Source of the DNA: Blasia pusilla
Lineage: Eukaryota > Marchantiophyta > Marchantiopsida > Blasiales
Length of the DNA stretch: 64,000 nt
Direction of reading: 5' to 3'
NCBI GenBank assembly: GCA_050084515.1
Contig: CM114273.1
Location: 372,001-436,000, forward strand
The position numbers and the translations under genes are program-made. A model generated the notes under the pieces. It searched no databases. It had not been told where the DNA came from and saw only the letters and a program-made list of their open reading frames with translations. Positions 21,246 through 33,253 of the stretch are shown here, piece after piece. Position 1 is the first letter of the stretch; each line of letters opens with the position of its first letter.

Positions 21246-23021
21246 TTGAAGATTTACCAAGTTAGACATAAAAGGATTTGCAAAGTTGTTAAAGAAATTA
21301 GAAGTTAGACGTTAAAGGGAAAATTTGCAAAGTTGTTTAAAAATATCTCATACTAATAAAGTGTATCTTCTTTATTCGCAAGTTAGAGTGTGACAAAGAT
21401 CGAAATACTTACATCATAATTCTTTCAATCCAAGAACGAGGAGTAAAGTTCCACATATCCACTATATGAATTTGAAGAATTATCTTTTGTGGTAAAAATT
21501 GCATGAGGCCAATGAGCCAAAAGATGGATATGAAATATAATAAGATGCAATTCCCCAAGGCAATTGATGCAAGAGGCTATGGACATCCCTAAGAAGTAAT
21601 CTAAAGATCGAGTTGATCATTTTGGAGGATGCTATTTAGATGTTGTTAAGAGACTTGATAGCATTGAAGTGAGGATATGGACGCCCTTGTGAAAAAAATT
21701 AAGAATTGAAGCAAAATTGAGCAAGCTACTAACACTTATCTCTTCGATAGAGTTGGCATTCATCTCTAAAATGAAAGTATTCTAGATCCTTGTACGAATG
21801 TAAATGTAAACTCTAATGTTATTTAACTATAGAACTAAAAATCATTGATAGAGATTCTTAGCCGATTTATCGATAATAGTTTGCTAACTTCTTATCATGT
21901 GTCTTTATGTGGATTTGTAGATCTATGTCATGTATTTTCCATGTAGGATATTTTTTGGATTTCATCTTCATAGGGTGTTTTGTTTATCTCTCGAATAGAT
22001 GACACTTAAATAAAGAACCAACACTCAAGAAGATAAGACTATATGTAGTCTGTCTCTATAATGATTTGGAGTGTTAGTAGGAGCTTATAACAATATGAGT
22101 GAGAGTGATGAGACCCATTAGTGCATTGTAAAGCTTCCGGCTCTTGATAAAAGCTACATGGAATGGCAAGGGTTTAGAATTGCAATGCAATTTAAAAGGT
22201 CTTGCACATAATTTTGAAACCACTAATTCTTGATTTCCAATGGTCCATCTAGCAGGCTCAATTGCAAATTGGAATGTGGAATTCTTGATTTTGGTAGAGT
22301 AGCCGGAAACTTCAAAGTGAGCTTACTCTCAAGCTTGGTTTTGAACTTTTGAAACTTTTAAACGTGAGTTTCCATAAGGGTTGGAATAGTATCCATTGTT
22401 ATGTATTAAAGCAAGATAAAAATCCGTTGTCCCTTTTTTTTCCTACAATATAAAAACTAATTGAACCAAATCCAACTTGTACGAATAGAGGGACTCAAAC
22501 TCCCACAAACATTATGATCACCAGAACATGAGGTGTATAAAAAGTAATGCTTTCAGAGCAATAGAAATAGGCGACATTTTACCAAAATTGCAAGTCTTTG
22601 TAAAGTCGTAAGACTATATACTGGAGCACATAGAGGTTGATCTTCAAATTCAAGATTGGAAGATTAGATGATCAAACCCACATTCTAATTTCCACTATGC
22701 TTTCAATTCTTATCGCTTGTTAATCAAAATTCTATCTCCTTGAGTTGTGTCAAGAGTAAATTAAGGGAGGCAAGGAAAATAATTGTATACGGAACTAGTT
22801 GATGTATTGAGTTTTTTTAATATGTCTTTCTCTAGGGTTTCATTTGAGTTTTAGACTTTTTATATGTTGGATTTTCAATATGCAAAGAAGATCAAGAGAA
22901 AGTTGTATGCAACACATAATTATTATCTTTCAAATTCATCTACTTTGTGAGGTGTGAAAAAAAAACACAATACATATAGGTGTTAGTATGGAAGCGTATG
23001 TGCTAATTGAGTGTGCTTTAA
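20611..23021 (+). other. AT-rich repeat-derived region starting with a Helitron-like 5' end
   Basis: TCTATACTATTAATAGAGG at 20615 repeats the 5' terminus of the 162-bp Helitron; no matching 3' end was found. A (GA)n run lies at 21212-21242. No gene recognised; short readable peptides around 21100 and 22130 are too decayed to assign. Confidence 0.35.
21201..21242. repeat. (GT)n-(GA)n microsatellite
   Basis: GTGTGTGTGTG followed by about 15 GA units. Confidence 0.92.
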
Positions 23022-23725
23022 TCTATAATATTATTGGAGAGTGCCCCTTTATTTTGCAAACTCTTCTCCTCTTGACGCTTCACAATCTCAGCCAATGATA
23101 TTGTTTAGGGTTTTGAGCCAATAGGATCGCACGAAATAGATTTAAAATTTCTTCAGAAGTTTCAACTCTATATGATACAGATATATCTCTAATACAGGAA
23201 TTAATGGTGAGACAAACTTATGAACAATAGATTCCGAAAAGAAATGATATGACATATCTTTATTAAATCCAACATGCTTCCTAGGAATTAGGAAGCATGT
23301 TGGAAGTCGGCAAACATTGCAAAGAAGGGTGGATTCAAAGTGCAATAATAACACTATAAGATGATGTTGGCCTCCTTTGAAGATCCAAAATATTGAGTCC
23401 ATGCTTGGGGGGGGCATAAGAAGATCAAGTCATTTGTAAGTTGGAATAATCGATAATTATGTTATGATAGAGAACCTTAGATTAGAACCCTACACATTAG
23501 ATTCTCTAAGCTTAATAAAAAAAGGTTTTGAAGAGTTTTTTCTACCGCCCGTGAAGATAATAATAATGCTACACTCTAATTCAAAAAAAAACTCGTTGCC
23601 CGTAACATGTGAAACATTTTCTTATTGCCCTTGGTATGTGAAACATTTTTTCTTGCTGTCCAATTGTCACGCGTCAAATATAGAGGTGTTTGCAAATCAA
23701 GAAGGCACTCTCCCATAATAATATA
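23022..23725. mobile_element. Inverted pair of Helitron 5' ends (GAGAGTGCC family)
   Basis: Plus strand: TCTATAATATTATTGGAGAG then TGCCCC at 23022. Minus strand: TATTATTATGGGAGAGTGCC reading inward from about 23725, followed by TTCTTGATTTGCAAACACC. Both repeat the 5' end of the elements at 42462 and 46094. 3' ends are not clear here, so the pair is either two truncated copies or one rearranged unit. Confidence 0.5.
23269..23303. repeat. Perfect 14-bp hairpin
   Basis: CCAACATGCTTCCT (23269-23282) pairs exactly with AGGAAGCATGTTGG (23290-23303), 7-nt loop. Confidence 0.9.
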
Positions 23726-23885
23726 AATAGAAATTTTAAGTCCAAAACTTAAATGGAAACGCTTGATGGAAAACCCATCAAGATACAACTATCCTCTCGT
23801 CCCCGCGGCCGGGCGGCGCCATCGTTCACGCGTCCTTGCAAGAGTTCATCCACCCCTCCCGGGCGGGAACGGAGAGTGCCTTCAA

Positions 23886-23897
23886 TATAAATATAGG
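23886..23897 (+). promoter_or_regulatory. TATA-like motif upstream of eL39
   Basis: ATATAAATATAG about 340 bp before the eL39 ATG; the distance allows a long 5'UTR. Chosen by position and motif only. Confidence 0.35.
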
Positions 23898-23940
23898 CTA
23901 TGAACCCTACCACGGTTTGAAAGGAAGCAATCCACGGGAC

Positions 23941-24044
23941 CGCGGTTGGACATAGGCTTACCAGGTAGGGTTCCGAGACACAGTTCGAGTTACGCGGTCG
24001 GACACGGGATTACCAGGTAGAGTTCTTAGACACAGTTCGAGTTA
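23941..24044. repeat. Two tandem 52-bp copies in the eL39 upstream region
   Basis: Copies start at 23941 and 23993, sharing CGCGGT, TTACCAGGTAG and ACACAGTTCGAGTTA. A third start, CGCGGTTAGG, follows at 24045. Confidence 0.85.
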
Positions 24045-24233
24045 CGCGGTTAGGTTCGTCAACCGCGTGGGAGGCGCAAAACCTAGAAGCAGTTTGACCT
24101 AAAGGCTGGAAAATCCATCGTCAGAGGCCTTCTTGCGGGCTCTGCTCAGCGTCTGCGTTTGCGTCGACAGAGAGCGAGCGTGCGTCTTCTTCACCGTTCG
24201 GGATTCTGGAAATACTGCTGCTGGTCGAGCACG

Positions 24234-24891
24234 ATGGTGAGTACGCCGGCGCTCTTGTTTTTTCTAGTTGCGATGATTTGTTTTCGACCTGTTGAAGGAT
24301 TCTTTTCGAAAATTCAGCGGTGGAGATTGAGTGAAGCGTCCGGTTGTTTTTCGAGTTTGTTGGTGTCGGCAATGGCGGGTTGAGATGTGGTGGTGAGTTT
24401 GTTCCACTTGGTTGTGCCAATGTTTGCATTTCGAGTGTCGGTCTCGCTCTTATGATGCGGTTAGGTTCTGCTCGCTGATTCTTCGTCCTGGGGCGGAGTC
24501 GTAATTGCAGCCGTCTCAAAAAACTTTCCTCATTAAGAAGAAGCTGGCGAAAAAGATGCGCCAGAACCGACCTATTCCCCATTGGATTCGGATGCGTACC
24601 GACAACACTATCAGGTTGGATTATCATGCATTCCACTCTTGTTGTAGATGGCTCTATATTGTGTAGTCCCCGTCTTTTTTCAAAGATTCTGGAAGTTTTC
24701 TGGCCATGTATTTGGCTGCGGATTAGGTTTCTGGTGTGACGGCTAGTACTCGACGCTCAATGTGAGTTCCCCGACTGGAGAATCTCGTTATTTTACTTGG
24801 GAAAGAGGCAGTCATGAACATATTTGTGATCTTCGCCTGCAGGTACAATGCTAAGCGCAGGCACTGGCGCAGAACCAAGCTTGGTTTGTAG
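24234..24891 (+). CDS. RPL39: 60S ribosomal protein L39 (eL39)
   Basis: Component of the large cytosolic ribosomal subunit, lining the polypeptide exit tunnel. Exons: coding exon 1 is just ATG (24234-24236) followed at once by the donor GTGAGT; exon 2 24511-24614; exon 3 24843-24891. Introns are GT-AG and phases fit. The product is 51 residues, exactly the family length. It begins [20 protein letters not shown], continues [20 protein letters not shown] and ends [11 protein letters not shown]. The usual C-terminal residue in relatives is F; here it is L. The protein is too short for standard open-frame detection and is split by introns. An intron directly after the start codon is seen in RPL39 genes of other eukaryotes. 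Confidence 0.97.
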
Positions 24892-27331
24892 AGAGTGAGT
24901 ACTATGTTCATACCGTGGATGGGCGGTAGCGGAATGTCTACTCGAACTTTCCTCACGCCTTGGATCTTGCCCAGCGTCTAGGCTGCTACCGAGTAGTTGG
25001 GGCTAGTCACAGGTGGGCAAATTTTAGGAATGGCTCCGAGTGGTGTGAAACTCAGCGTGTCGAGGTTTCTTAGCAGTCTCAGCAAGTTTTGTGTTGCTCC
25101 CACTGTCGGACGAGGCCTGTTTCGAAGGAGGCTACCACGCATCCTTATCAGAGAGATGGGATGATTGTCCCTGTAAAATTTCCCAACACTTTTTTTTGTA
25201 TGACCCGGCCTCGGGGCACCGGCGCCGTCTCTTGGAAATTTCATTTAGTTTATGAGTGATTTCCTTGATTTGCACTCAAAGTGGTAATTGTTTTCGCATC
25301 ATTCCTCAAACAACGCCATCTTCACTCATGGTGCACAGCCAGTCCTTCTTAGAATAATACGCTTGGTTGAATTGACGGAATTGAGTTCGGTTTCAGTAAC
25401 GGCCATCGCTCGCGGTCGCAAGTTGTTTGAGCATGACCCACCTCTGTTTGGTACCCTGAATCAGCTTTGGTGGGGTTTTTCCTCCATAACCCTGAACTCG
25501 GCGCGGTGTGAGAATTAAGAGCGTCCCGTCATTCGAAGAAATCCGAGAGGGCTGACATGGCTTCTCAAGTCCTACCGGCTCACATCTGTACTCTCCAACA
25601 ATGAGGGCTGCTATCTCTACGAGAAGTCCATCGATTTTTAGAGCTGGCTGGTACCCCCTATTATTGAAACGATGCTGTTTGTCATCTACACTGCGATAAG
25701 CAACGAACCTGTGAGACTCGCGACGTGAGCTCGTTCCGTGGTTTGGTTGAATACTCGGTCTTAGAAGGCAGTGCCGCACAGGGTGGATTATTGTGATTTT
25801 TGTGAAGCGATTTCCAACTTCTGTGATGCCATGCTTTTTCTCTGGACTGGATCTGTCTATTTGTGGTTTTCATATAGTCTTGTTGTTCAGTTGTAAATTT
25901 CTCGGAGCTCGATAAGTTTGTGTGCGTTAGGCATCAGCGGCAATCCTTCCTACCATCTGCCCCGCCCTCGGAGACGATCGCACTATCTTGGGAACGACGC
26001 GCACCGTGAGGATTATATGTAGATCCTGTGGAGATGCGCCTCGTAAGTTTGCTGCTCTAATTTCAGTCGAGGTAATCAACTCTGCATCGAAGAAGATTCC
26101 ACTTCGAATTGCATGGAATGGAAGCACTCAGCCAGAGGAACGAAAATAGTTTCCGCCAGAAAGACTCTGTACAGTGGAGAAACTCCAACTGCAGTAATCG
26201 AACTGACTGGGATGAATGGACTCGTATGTGCGGACCTCCGAAATCATCATCTTTCAAACAGAACTTGCGCTTGCTTGCGTTGGTTCATCCTCGAAATTCT
26301 CTTCTCCCATGTACACCCGAACATAGTAAGAGCTGTTTAGGTCAATGAAGTGTTCTATCGCATCCACAGCCGATGTATCTAAACGCCGGTGACTTCATCA
26401 CTATCACATGCGGTGAAACGAGCGAAGAAAGGAGCCCTAAACAGAATAGTGCCGGGCTGCTTCAACTTTAAGGGTACCACGCAAACACAGAGCAACTTTG
26501 AGACTGAAGGGGAGAGAGGCAGTAACAAACGCAGACCTGCGTTCCACGCGCAACTTGTTTCCAGTCCCCACGCCTTGGAGTGTCATTGACTCTCCGGAAG
26601 AGCAGCAGGCGCGCAATTCATCTCTAGAATTGCATTCCTCCCACGGAATTAAGTGAACCTTACTCGCTGCGTCGAGGCGCTCGTCTTGCAGAGGTGGGAT
26701 CCCCATTCCAAACCCGCCACAGCTATGGAAACATCTCATCTTACATGGTATTACGCAGGCATCGTGGCCTGCGGATTACCTCTGTACCGGAGAAACCTTC
26801 AATACGCTACCCTTTGTGTGGGAAACATGAAGCATGCGAACACTTAATGAAAGAACACAGCTCGCACGGATGCACCTTACTATTTACTGCCTGCGACGGC
26901 GTGGCATCATAGCCAGTGCAATCGGTCAAAGGTCGCAAATCTGAAGCCGCTCGCGATTCAACTCTTCGCTTTGTCGCCCGTCGTTCTCTGGAACGAGCAG
27001 CGAGAGAGGCAGACGGACGCAGGAAGTGTGAAGAGTCGCAGATGAATCTAATTTACGTTGCTACCGAGGCGGGCGAACGAGGAGAGAGTGCTGTGGACGA
27101 TGAGTGGTGGTGCTATTGCTAAGAGAATGAAGATGAGCGAATTGGATCCTAGTGATGGTAGCGTTGGAGTAGATTGGATGGTGGATCTGCTGGAAATTCA
27201 GTCAGAGGTGTGATGGTGATGCATCGAGTTTGAGCCGTAGGAGAAGGCTGTGGATAGGAGGGAAGGAATAGGAGGGAGCAGAGCGTGAAAGAGGAAGCGG
27301 AGCAGGAAAAGAGCAGAGCAAGTAATCGAGA
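24892..27331. other. Intergenic DNA between eL39 and the CSB/CHR8 gene; no gene recognised
   Basis: Base composition is GC-richer than the transposon regions, and the start is probably the eL39 3'UTR. Open frames of 60-128 codons on both strands show no family signature or coherent splicing. Confidence 0.45.
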
Positions 27332-27418
27332 ATGGCGAGGGATGCAGACGAGGAGCTTCTCACGAGATTAGGAGTCACTGCTGCGAATTCCACTGACTAC
27401 GAGCGTGTTCTCCTTGCT

Positions 27419-27472
<54 letters not shown>

Positions 27473-30400
27473 GACTGTCCTAGACGTCCTCATGTGTCCA
27501 TTTTCGGGGGCTAGTATCATGAAAATGAGGGCGGAAATGGTGGCGCTACACCTACGTTGCCTTGTCGCATCAGTTTCTGTCACTTGTAGCGCCACGATCG
27601 TTGCTTGGAATTCATTCATTCATTCTCTCTGTCCCCGCCATCCGTAAGGCGAGGACGGGCATTGCTTGATCAGTAGTCTCTCTCTAAACCCCTTCATTCA
27701 TTCATTCATTCTCGGTCGGAATCAGTGCATTCACTCGTTCAATCTCCCTGTCTCACCGACTCCTGCTAGCGCCGTTCCATCAAGCAAGTCGGGAAGTCTA
27801 TGGTCGCCAGGCTATGACCGTCATTGCGTAATTAGGACAGTCTCTCCTGCTGAATATGGAATCAATGACGGTCTAGCTCCTCGAGTTAGGGATTCTGGGA
27901 ATTTCATGTGCTATCCCTGCGCATGGAGTCCAGCACTGAATCAGGATTGCCTTGAATCGGATCGTTTTGAACCCGATTTATTCAGGTGGAGGAGCAAGCT
28001 CGTGACGTTCCGAGTGATGTGCACGAGGAGCAAGATGTGGAAGCCGCTCTTACATTTCTGCAAGAAGATGATCCTCAAATCCGAGCTAGGAGAAGTCGCA
28101 TCCAGGAGGTTCTCCTCACCGTGGAATCTGAAATGGCTGCTGTCGCAGCTGGCCGCGAGGCCCTTACAGCGCCAGCTCCGGTGGAAGAGGGCTCAAAGGG
28201 AGCAGGCAAAAAAAAACCTGAGGCTAGACGGAAGGACAGCAGACTCAAGTGCGGCTTAAGTGAAGACGATATGCACGTAACTTTGCTGGATGAGAGAATG
28301 GAGAGCTTGAAGAGAAAGAGGGATCAGCTTAGGGGGCAATTGACTGCGCTGGAAAAGGGGCCGAAAGGTCCTCAGATACACACAAAGGGCGCTGGTCAGT
28401 CGGGGAAGCAAGAGGAGTCGCCTTCTCCATCGGCCAGCAATAGAGAAAGTGCGCAAGTAGCTGCAAAATCTCGGGCCAAAGGGAAAGTTGTGGCTTTCAA
28501 AGAAGACGACGACTTCGATGCGGCTTTGGATGCAGCTTCCGGGTTTGTTGAAACTGTAAATCCATCTGAAGACCTTCGTTTGTGGTCTTCCGATTCTTGG
28601 TAGCGTTTTGATCCGTGTTTGGGCTCGAGATGTGGTCCAGTCACATGTAAAAGGAGACTGTTTGGCTTAAGAGGTTCGAATGTCATGTGTGTAGTACTTT
28701 TTCAGCCAAACAGAGTGAGTGCTGTTTCCACGAACTGGACATGAAAATTGGGCAGTCCGTGCAGTCAAGCTACAGTTAGCTGACAGTGCTCTCAGCTAAA
28801 TGAGTGGGGGTTTATGTTTATCTCGGCTTCTTTTAGGCAGTAGATGGCTGAGGTTGAATTACGTGCAGGTTGATCACAAGTTGTTTGATCACTTTCTATT
28901 GGACTGATTGTTTACCAGGAGCGAGAAAGGCTCATACGCATGGGTGTCATCACTCCTTTCAACAAGGTTGAAGGCTTGGAGCGGCGGGTGCATTCCAAAA
29001 ATATTGGAAGAGGGTCAACTACAGAAGAAACTGGGGATGAGCTTGCCACAAGATCTATTGCCAAAGCGGCAGCATCTATGGCTGCACACTTGAAAGCTAG
29101 GCCAGCAACTAAACTTCTGGATAGCTCAGAGTTGCCGAAGATGGAACCTCTAACTCGTGAATTCCGACAAATGCGAACGCCGTTCAAGAGGGTGTTGGCT
29201 GGAGAAGATGAAGAAGACCCTCCTGTCAAGAAGAAGGCAAAAACTGGAGTGAAGAGAAAACGGCCTCGACCTGAGAAGAAGTGGAGACGTAGCGAAGCCT
29301 CTAGTGATGATGACGAATTCAGTGATCCAGAGGACATCCAAGACAGTGAGTGTGAGCTTTTTAAACTATTTGTGACTTATATTTTCTCAACTGAGTAGAA
29401 AGTCTCGCTGCTGGGTCGAGTGTAGATGAATCCTAGACCTGAGAGCCGAACGCGAGTATTTTGGATCAATCGAACCTCTCTGCTCCAGACAATGTAGGAT
29501 CAAGCTGGTAAAATCAGTTGCTTTTGACTGTCACATAGCTATGTGACGTCGGAGGGCAGTTCTGGAGGATCATGAGACAACAAAAACAAAGGTACTCACC
29601 TCCGTTGTTATTGGCAGAAAACTGGTCCGGAGGTGAGGAAGAAACTCCCAGGAAGACCCGGAGAAGACGACTACGGTTGGCAAACAGGTCAAATGTGGAT
29701 ACCCCTGAGAATGGCATTAAAACAGAGCAGGAAGATTTGGAGGATGAAGACGATGCAGTTCTTGAAGGGGGACTCAAGGTTCCTGGCAAAATATACGACA
29801 AATTGTTTGATTATCAGAAGACAGGGGTCAAATGGATGTGGGAGTTGCACTGCCAGAAAGCAGGAGGTATCATAGGAGATGAAATGGGTCTGGGCAAGAC
29901 CATCCAGGTCACTGCATTCTTAGCCGCACTGCACTACAGCGGCATGTATAGCCCTTCTATTGTGATTTGTCCAGTCACTTTGCTGCGACAGTGGAAACGT
30001 GAAGTTAAAAAATGGTATCCTGCGTTCAAAGCAGAGATATTGCATGATTCAGCTGTCAAAGCACATGTAAGGACGAGTAAGAAGAAGAAAAAAGATTCTT
30101 CAGAGGATGAAAATGAAGATGAGGGTAAGAGCATTTTGAGTGATGAGGAAGGAGAAGAAGATCGGGATTCTGAGGACGAGGATGAGCAGGTGAGGAAAAA
30201 ACCTTTGAAAGGTGTGGACAGGTGGAATGCCATGATCGACCGTGTCGTCCATTCTGAGTCAGGTCTGTTGATCACAACCTATGAACAACTTCGCCTGAAT
30301 CGGGACAGATTGCTTGACATCAACTGGGGCTATGCTGTTCTTGATGAAGGGCACAGGATCAGGAATCCAGATGCTGAGGTAACCCTCGTGTGCAAACAAC

Positions 30401-33253
30401 TGCAGACTGTCCATCGACTAATAATGACAGGTGCACCTATTCAGAATAGACTCACGGAGCTGTGGTCGCTCTTTGACTTCGTATTTCCAGGAAAACTCGG
30501 AGTTTGCCAGTTTTCCAAGCCCAGTTTTCACTACCCATTCAAATTGGTGGATACGCAAATGCAACCCCGCTGCAAGTGTCTACAGCTTACAAGTGTGCTG
30601 TGGTTTTACGAGACTTGATCCTGCCTTATCTCTTAAGGAGGATGAAGTCTGATGTGAATGCTAATCTTACAAAGAAGACTGAGCAGGTTCTCTTCTGCAG
30701 TTTAACAAAAGAGCAACGCTCAGCATATCGAGCTTTTCTGGGAAGTTCTGAAGTGGAGCAGATTATGGAAGGAAATAGAAACTCTCTGTTCGGTATCGAC
30801 ATATTACGTAAAATCTGTAATCATCCTGATCTCCTGGAGAGGGAACAGGGTTCCGGTCATTTCGATTACGGAAATCCTGAGCGAAGTGGGAAGCTGAAGT
30901 TAGTGGCTCCGATCTTGAACCTTTGGAAGAGTCAAGGGCATCGAGTTCTCTTGTTCACCCAAACTCAGCAAATGCTTGACATCATTCAAATTTTCTGTGA
31001 GTCCCAGGGGTTGGAATATCGACGAATGGATGGTTCTACTCCAGTGAAGCAGCGAATGAACCTCATAGATGAATTCAACGAATCAGCACATGTGTTTCTG
31101 TTCATCTTGACCACGAAAGTAGGAGGATTGGGAACCAACTTGACTGGAGCAAATCGAGTGATCATTTTCGACCCTGATTGGAACCCCTCCACCGATATGC
31201 AGGTAGTCAATTCTTCATCATTTCTCAGCTGTTCGTTTCTTTGATCTCTTTATGAAGAGACTAGAGTTTTCTTGCCTGGTGTTTCGGTTCCGGCTTTTGC
31301 TTCCCTTCTTTGATCCGTTTATCAAGAGAGCATGTCATATCTTATCCAGCCGGTGCTTGGGTTCCGTCATTATGTGAGCCACTGATGTAGATGACGAGCC
31401 CAGGAGTGTTCTATCACAGTGTCCCCGTTGGGTGTGTCCTCTGGTCTGGCTCACTTCAGTTATGGTCACAGATTGTTTGCGCTCGGATTTTACTGATTTC
31501 GTTTTGCAGGCCAGGGAGCGAGCTTGGCGTATCGGTCAGAAGAAGGATGTCACCATCTACCGATTGATCACTCGCGGCACCATCGAGGAGAAAGTCTACC
31601 ATCGCCAGATCTACAAACAGTTCCTGACCAACAAAATCCTCAAAGACCCACAACAGCGACGAATCTTCAAAGCTAGAGACATGCGTGATCTCTTCACTCT
31701 GCAGGATGATGGGGATGGAAACCAAAAAACTGAGACGGCCACTCTCTTCGGAGATATTGTGGAGGACATCATGGCCCCCAGCCAGGATCATCGTCAGACA
31801 GGCAACGGAGACACAAGAACGCACACGCAAAATCCTTCACAAGGGTCCAGTCGGTCGGGGAGAAGAGCGAAGCTGGAGGAGGGTGAACTCTCGGAGGATC
31901 GTGAAACTGACGACAAGATCAACACTGCACCAGCAGACGAAGAGCCTCACGAAGAGGAGTCTCGCATTTTGAAGAACCTCTTCGAAGCTAACGGCATCCA
32001 TGTCAGTAGAGCTCCACATTTCCCCTTATCGCACACGCAGATTTTGAATCCCTTCTCGTGCTTCTATATAGCTCTCCACAAGATAGATCCATGTGTTTCA
32101 ACCATCACAGGCGAGTTCTTGTTGCGTCTCGTTTCGTTTCATTCTGCTCCAGCTCCAACTCCAACTCCAACTAACGCGGGTGGTATGATCTGGTGTGGCA
32201 TGTGACCAGTCTGCAATGGACCACGAAGCTATTTTGGGTGTGAGTGACACCGAGAAGCTTAAGGTAGATCAAGAAGCTGGCCGGTATGCCCAGCGAGCTG
32301 CGGATGCATTGCGACAATCCAGGATGCTATGCGCCAGCGACAGCATTGCAGTTCCCACCTGGACAGGCAGATCGGGGGAGGCTGGAGCTCCTGCCGGACT
32401 GCGACGGAGATTCGGATCCACCACCAACTCCCGAATAGCAGCAGCAGCAGCAGCGGGCCCGAGGCCTGCAGCAGTGAGAGCGGGGCAAAACCCACCACCC
32501 ACAGACACTGCCATCGCTGCGGGAGAAACAGCAGGAGTGGCAGCAGCTGGAAGCGCTGCAGGGAGAGCCATGTCTTCCACCGACATCCTCAATCGGATGC
32601 GTGAGCGCCGCATGGGCGCTCTGGGTGCTGGATTGGAGCGACCTCTCGCTGCTTCCCCATCGCCTAACAGATTCGGGGCAGGAATCACAGCAGCAGCAGC
32701 AGCAGCCCAAACCTCCACTTCCACTCCCTTCTCTCCCCGTGGAAGAGCTTCATCAGCCGCATCACCTTCATCAGCACAGGAATCTCAGATCTCAGGTGTG
32801 AGAGGACATAACAACCACACCACTGCACTCCAAGAGAATCCTTCCGGGGACGGGAGCGGGAAGATGCACTCTCTGCAGTCGAGACAAAATGGTGATGTTT
32901 CTTCTGGTGGGACAGGAGCAAGCCCACACAAACCTGCAGCAGTAGCTAGCAACGCTTCGCCAGCTCAATCCATGACTGGAAGGAGGCCAACAAACCCACC
33001 CTGCTCATCTTCGGCTCCAAGTTCACAAGTCCTATCAGCCCAGCCTGAGAGTCTGTCATCCCAAATAAGAGCTTATCTTCTGCAAAACGGTGGCACTGTT
33101 GCTTCTAGCATTCTTGTGGAGCACTTCAAGCACCGCATTCCTCCCAAAGACATTGCATTATTCAGGCAGCTGCTGCGGGAAGCTGCCACTTTGCACAAAA
33201 GAGCAGGGGAGGTTTCCAAATGGACGCTGAAACCAGATTCTAGTGGGTCTTAA
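27332..33253 (+). CDS. CHR8: Cockayne syndrome B / CHR8-type SNF2 ATPase (ERCC6 homologue), with apparent frameshift in exon 4
   Basis: DNA-dependent ATPase that recognises stalled RNA polymerase II in transcription-coupled excision repair, in the nucleus. Exons: 27332-27421, 27986-28555, 28919-29345, 29618-31202, 31510-32001, 32210-33253; all GT-AG, phases consistent. About 1400 residues. The N-terminus [20 protein letters not shown] and the [13 protein letters not shown] block match plant CHR8. Walker [10 protein letters not shown] is near residue 449, DEGH near 605. Helicase C has [31 protein letters not shown] and [13 protein letters not shown]. An acidic/lysine insert lies between motifs Ia and II. 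The tail has VPTWTGRSG and a C-terminal winged-helix-like segment ([13 protein letters not shown]...). Exon 4 is 1585 nt, one short of in-frame: reading shifts at GTTTG, 30502-30506. It may be an assembly slip in a T run or a real lesion. Confidence 0.95.
27422..27468. repeat. (TC)n tract abutting the splice donor of CHR8 intron 1
   Basis: The donor GT is directly followed by about 22 TC units, so the microsatellite begins at intron position 2. Its length may vary between individuals. Confidence 0.92.
27606..27720. repeat. (ATTC)n microsatellites in CHR8 intron 1
   Basis: Two ATTC runs, near 27608 and 27695, inside intron 1. Confidence 0.85.

Noticed and set aside
22100-22200. Peptide LPALDKSYMEWQGFRIAMQF, reminiscent of a Ty1/copia gag start
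   Set aside because: Too short and surrounded by stops; no zinc knuckle, protease or polymerase nearby.
23970-24050. GTTCGAGTTA-like motifs resembling a tRNA T-arm
   Set aside because: They recur with the 52-bp tandem repeat and have no acceptor, D or anticodon arms around them.
27368-27619. Frames encoding poly-(RE) or poly-(LS) at the TC tract, and the same at 59903-60317
   Set aside because: Microsatellite translations, not genes.
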